Below are positions 11,451 to 11,487 of a stretch of DNA of 11,487 nt, in pieces. A program made the position numbers and the translations under genes. A model generated the notes under the pieces. That model saw only the letters and a program-made list of their open reading frames with translations, had not been told where the DNA came from and searched no databases. Source of the DNA: Candidatus Yonathbacteria bacterium RIFCSPHIGHO2_01_FULL_51_10 (GTDB taxonomy: Bacteria > Patescibacteriota > Minisyncoccia > Phycocordibacterales > UBA1539_B); NCBI GenBank assembly GCA_001823505.1, contig MHUS01000008.1:1-11487 (forward strand), in the 5' to 3' direction. The first letter of the stretch is position 1. The number at the start of each line of letters is the position of its first letter.

Positions 11451-11487
11451 TGTTATTTTAGCATTTGCGCGAACCTTTTTTGAACGG

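Overview
The window looks like part of a compact bacterial genome of the Patescibacteria (Candidate Phyla Radiation, most likely a Parcubacteria-type lineage). This is an inference from the gene set (an atypical Fe/Mn superoxide dismutase, a ClpB-like chaperone, a lone bL33 gene), very short gaps, mostly single-gene transcription units, few Shine-Dalgarno sites, and tRNA genes of which two or three lack an encoded CCA end. The standard genetic code fits: TGA is used as a stop, and there is a tRNA-Trp(CCA).

Layout, left to right: a cysteine desulfurase cut by the left edge; an Fe/Mn superoxide dismutase; a membrane-anchored HtrA-like protein whose catalytic residues appear lost; a large ClpB-type disaggregase with a ClpC/ClpX-like IGF loop; tRNA-Tyr(GTA); alanine racemase; ribosomal protein bL33 (52 codons); tRNA-Trp(CCA); a more AT-rich pair encoding an S51-family (PepE-like) protein and a metallo-beta-lactamase-fold hydrolase. 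On the minus strand follows miaA (tRNA dimethylallyltransferase). Then come a 2-Cys peroxiredoxin with a seven-cysteine N-terminal extension, preceded by a possible 12-residue leader peptide; a hairpin-rich gap; tRNA-Leu(CAA) on the minus strand; D-alanine--D-alanine ligase; and a degenerate tRNA-Ala copy directly before an intact tRNA-Ala(TGC).

Functional themes. Alanine racemase and D-Ala--D-Ala ligase together make the D-Ala-D-Ala dipeptide of peptidoglycan. SOD and peroxiredoxin deal with superoxide and peroxide. ClpB and the HtrA-like protein belong to protein quality control. MiaA modifies A37 of tRNAs carrying A36-A37-A38, and three of the four intact tRNAs here (Tyr, Trp, Leu) have that signature.

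Regulation. Several genes have a -10 element, often the extended form TGCTATAnT, ending only 6-9 bases before the start codon, so leaderless or nearly leaderless mRNAs are predicted. Strong hairpins sit at most gene ends. I see no CRISPR array, insertion sequence, prophage or replication origin. The features most worth a second look are the pseudoprotease, the ClpB/ClpC mosaic, the Cys-rich peroxiredoxin with its leader ORF, and the decayed tRNA-Ala duplicate. No gap between genes exceeds 300 bases.
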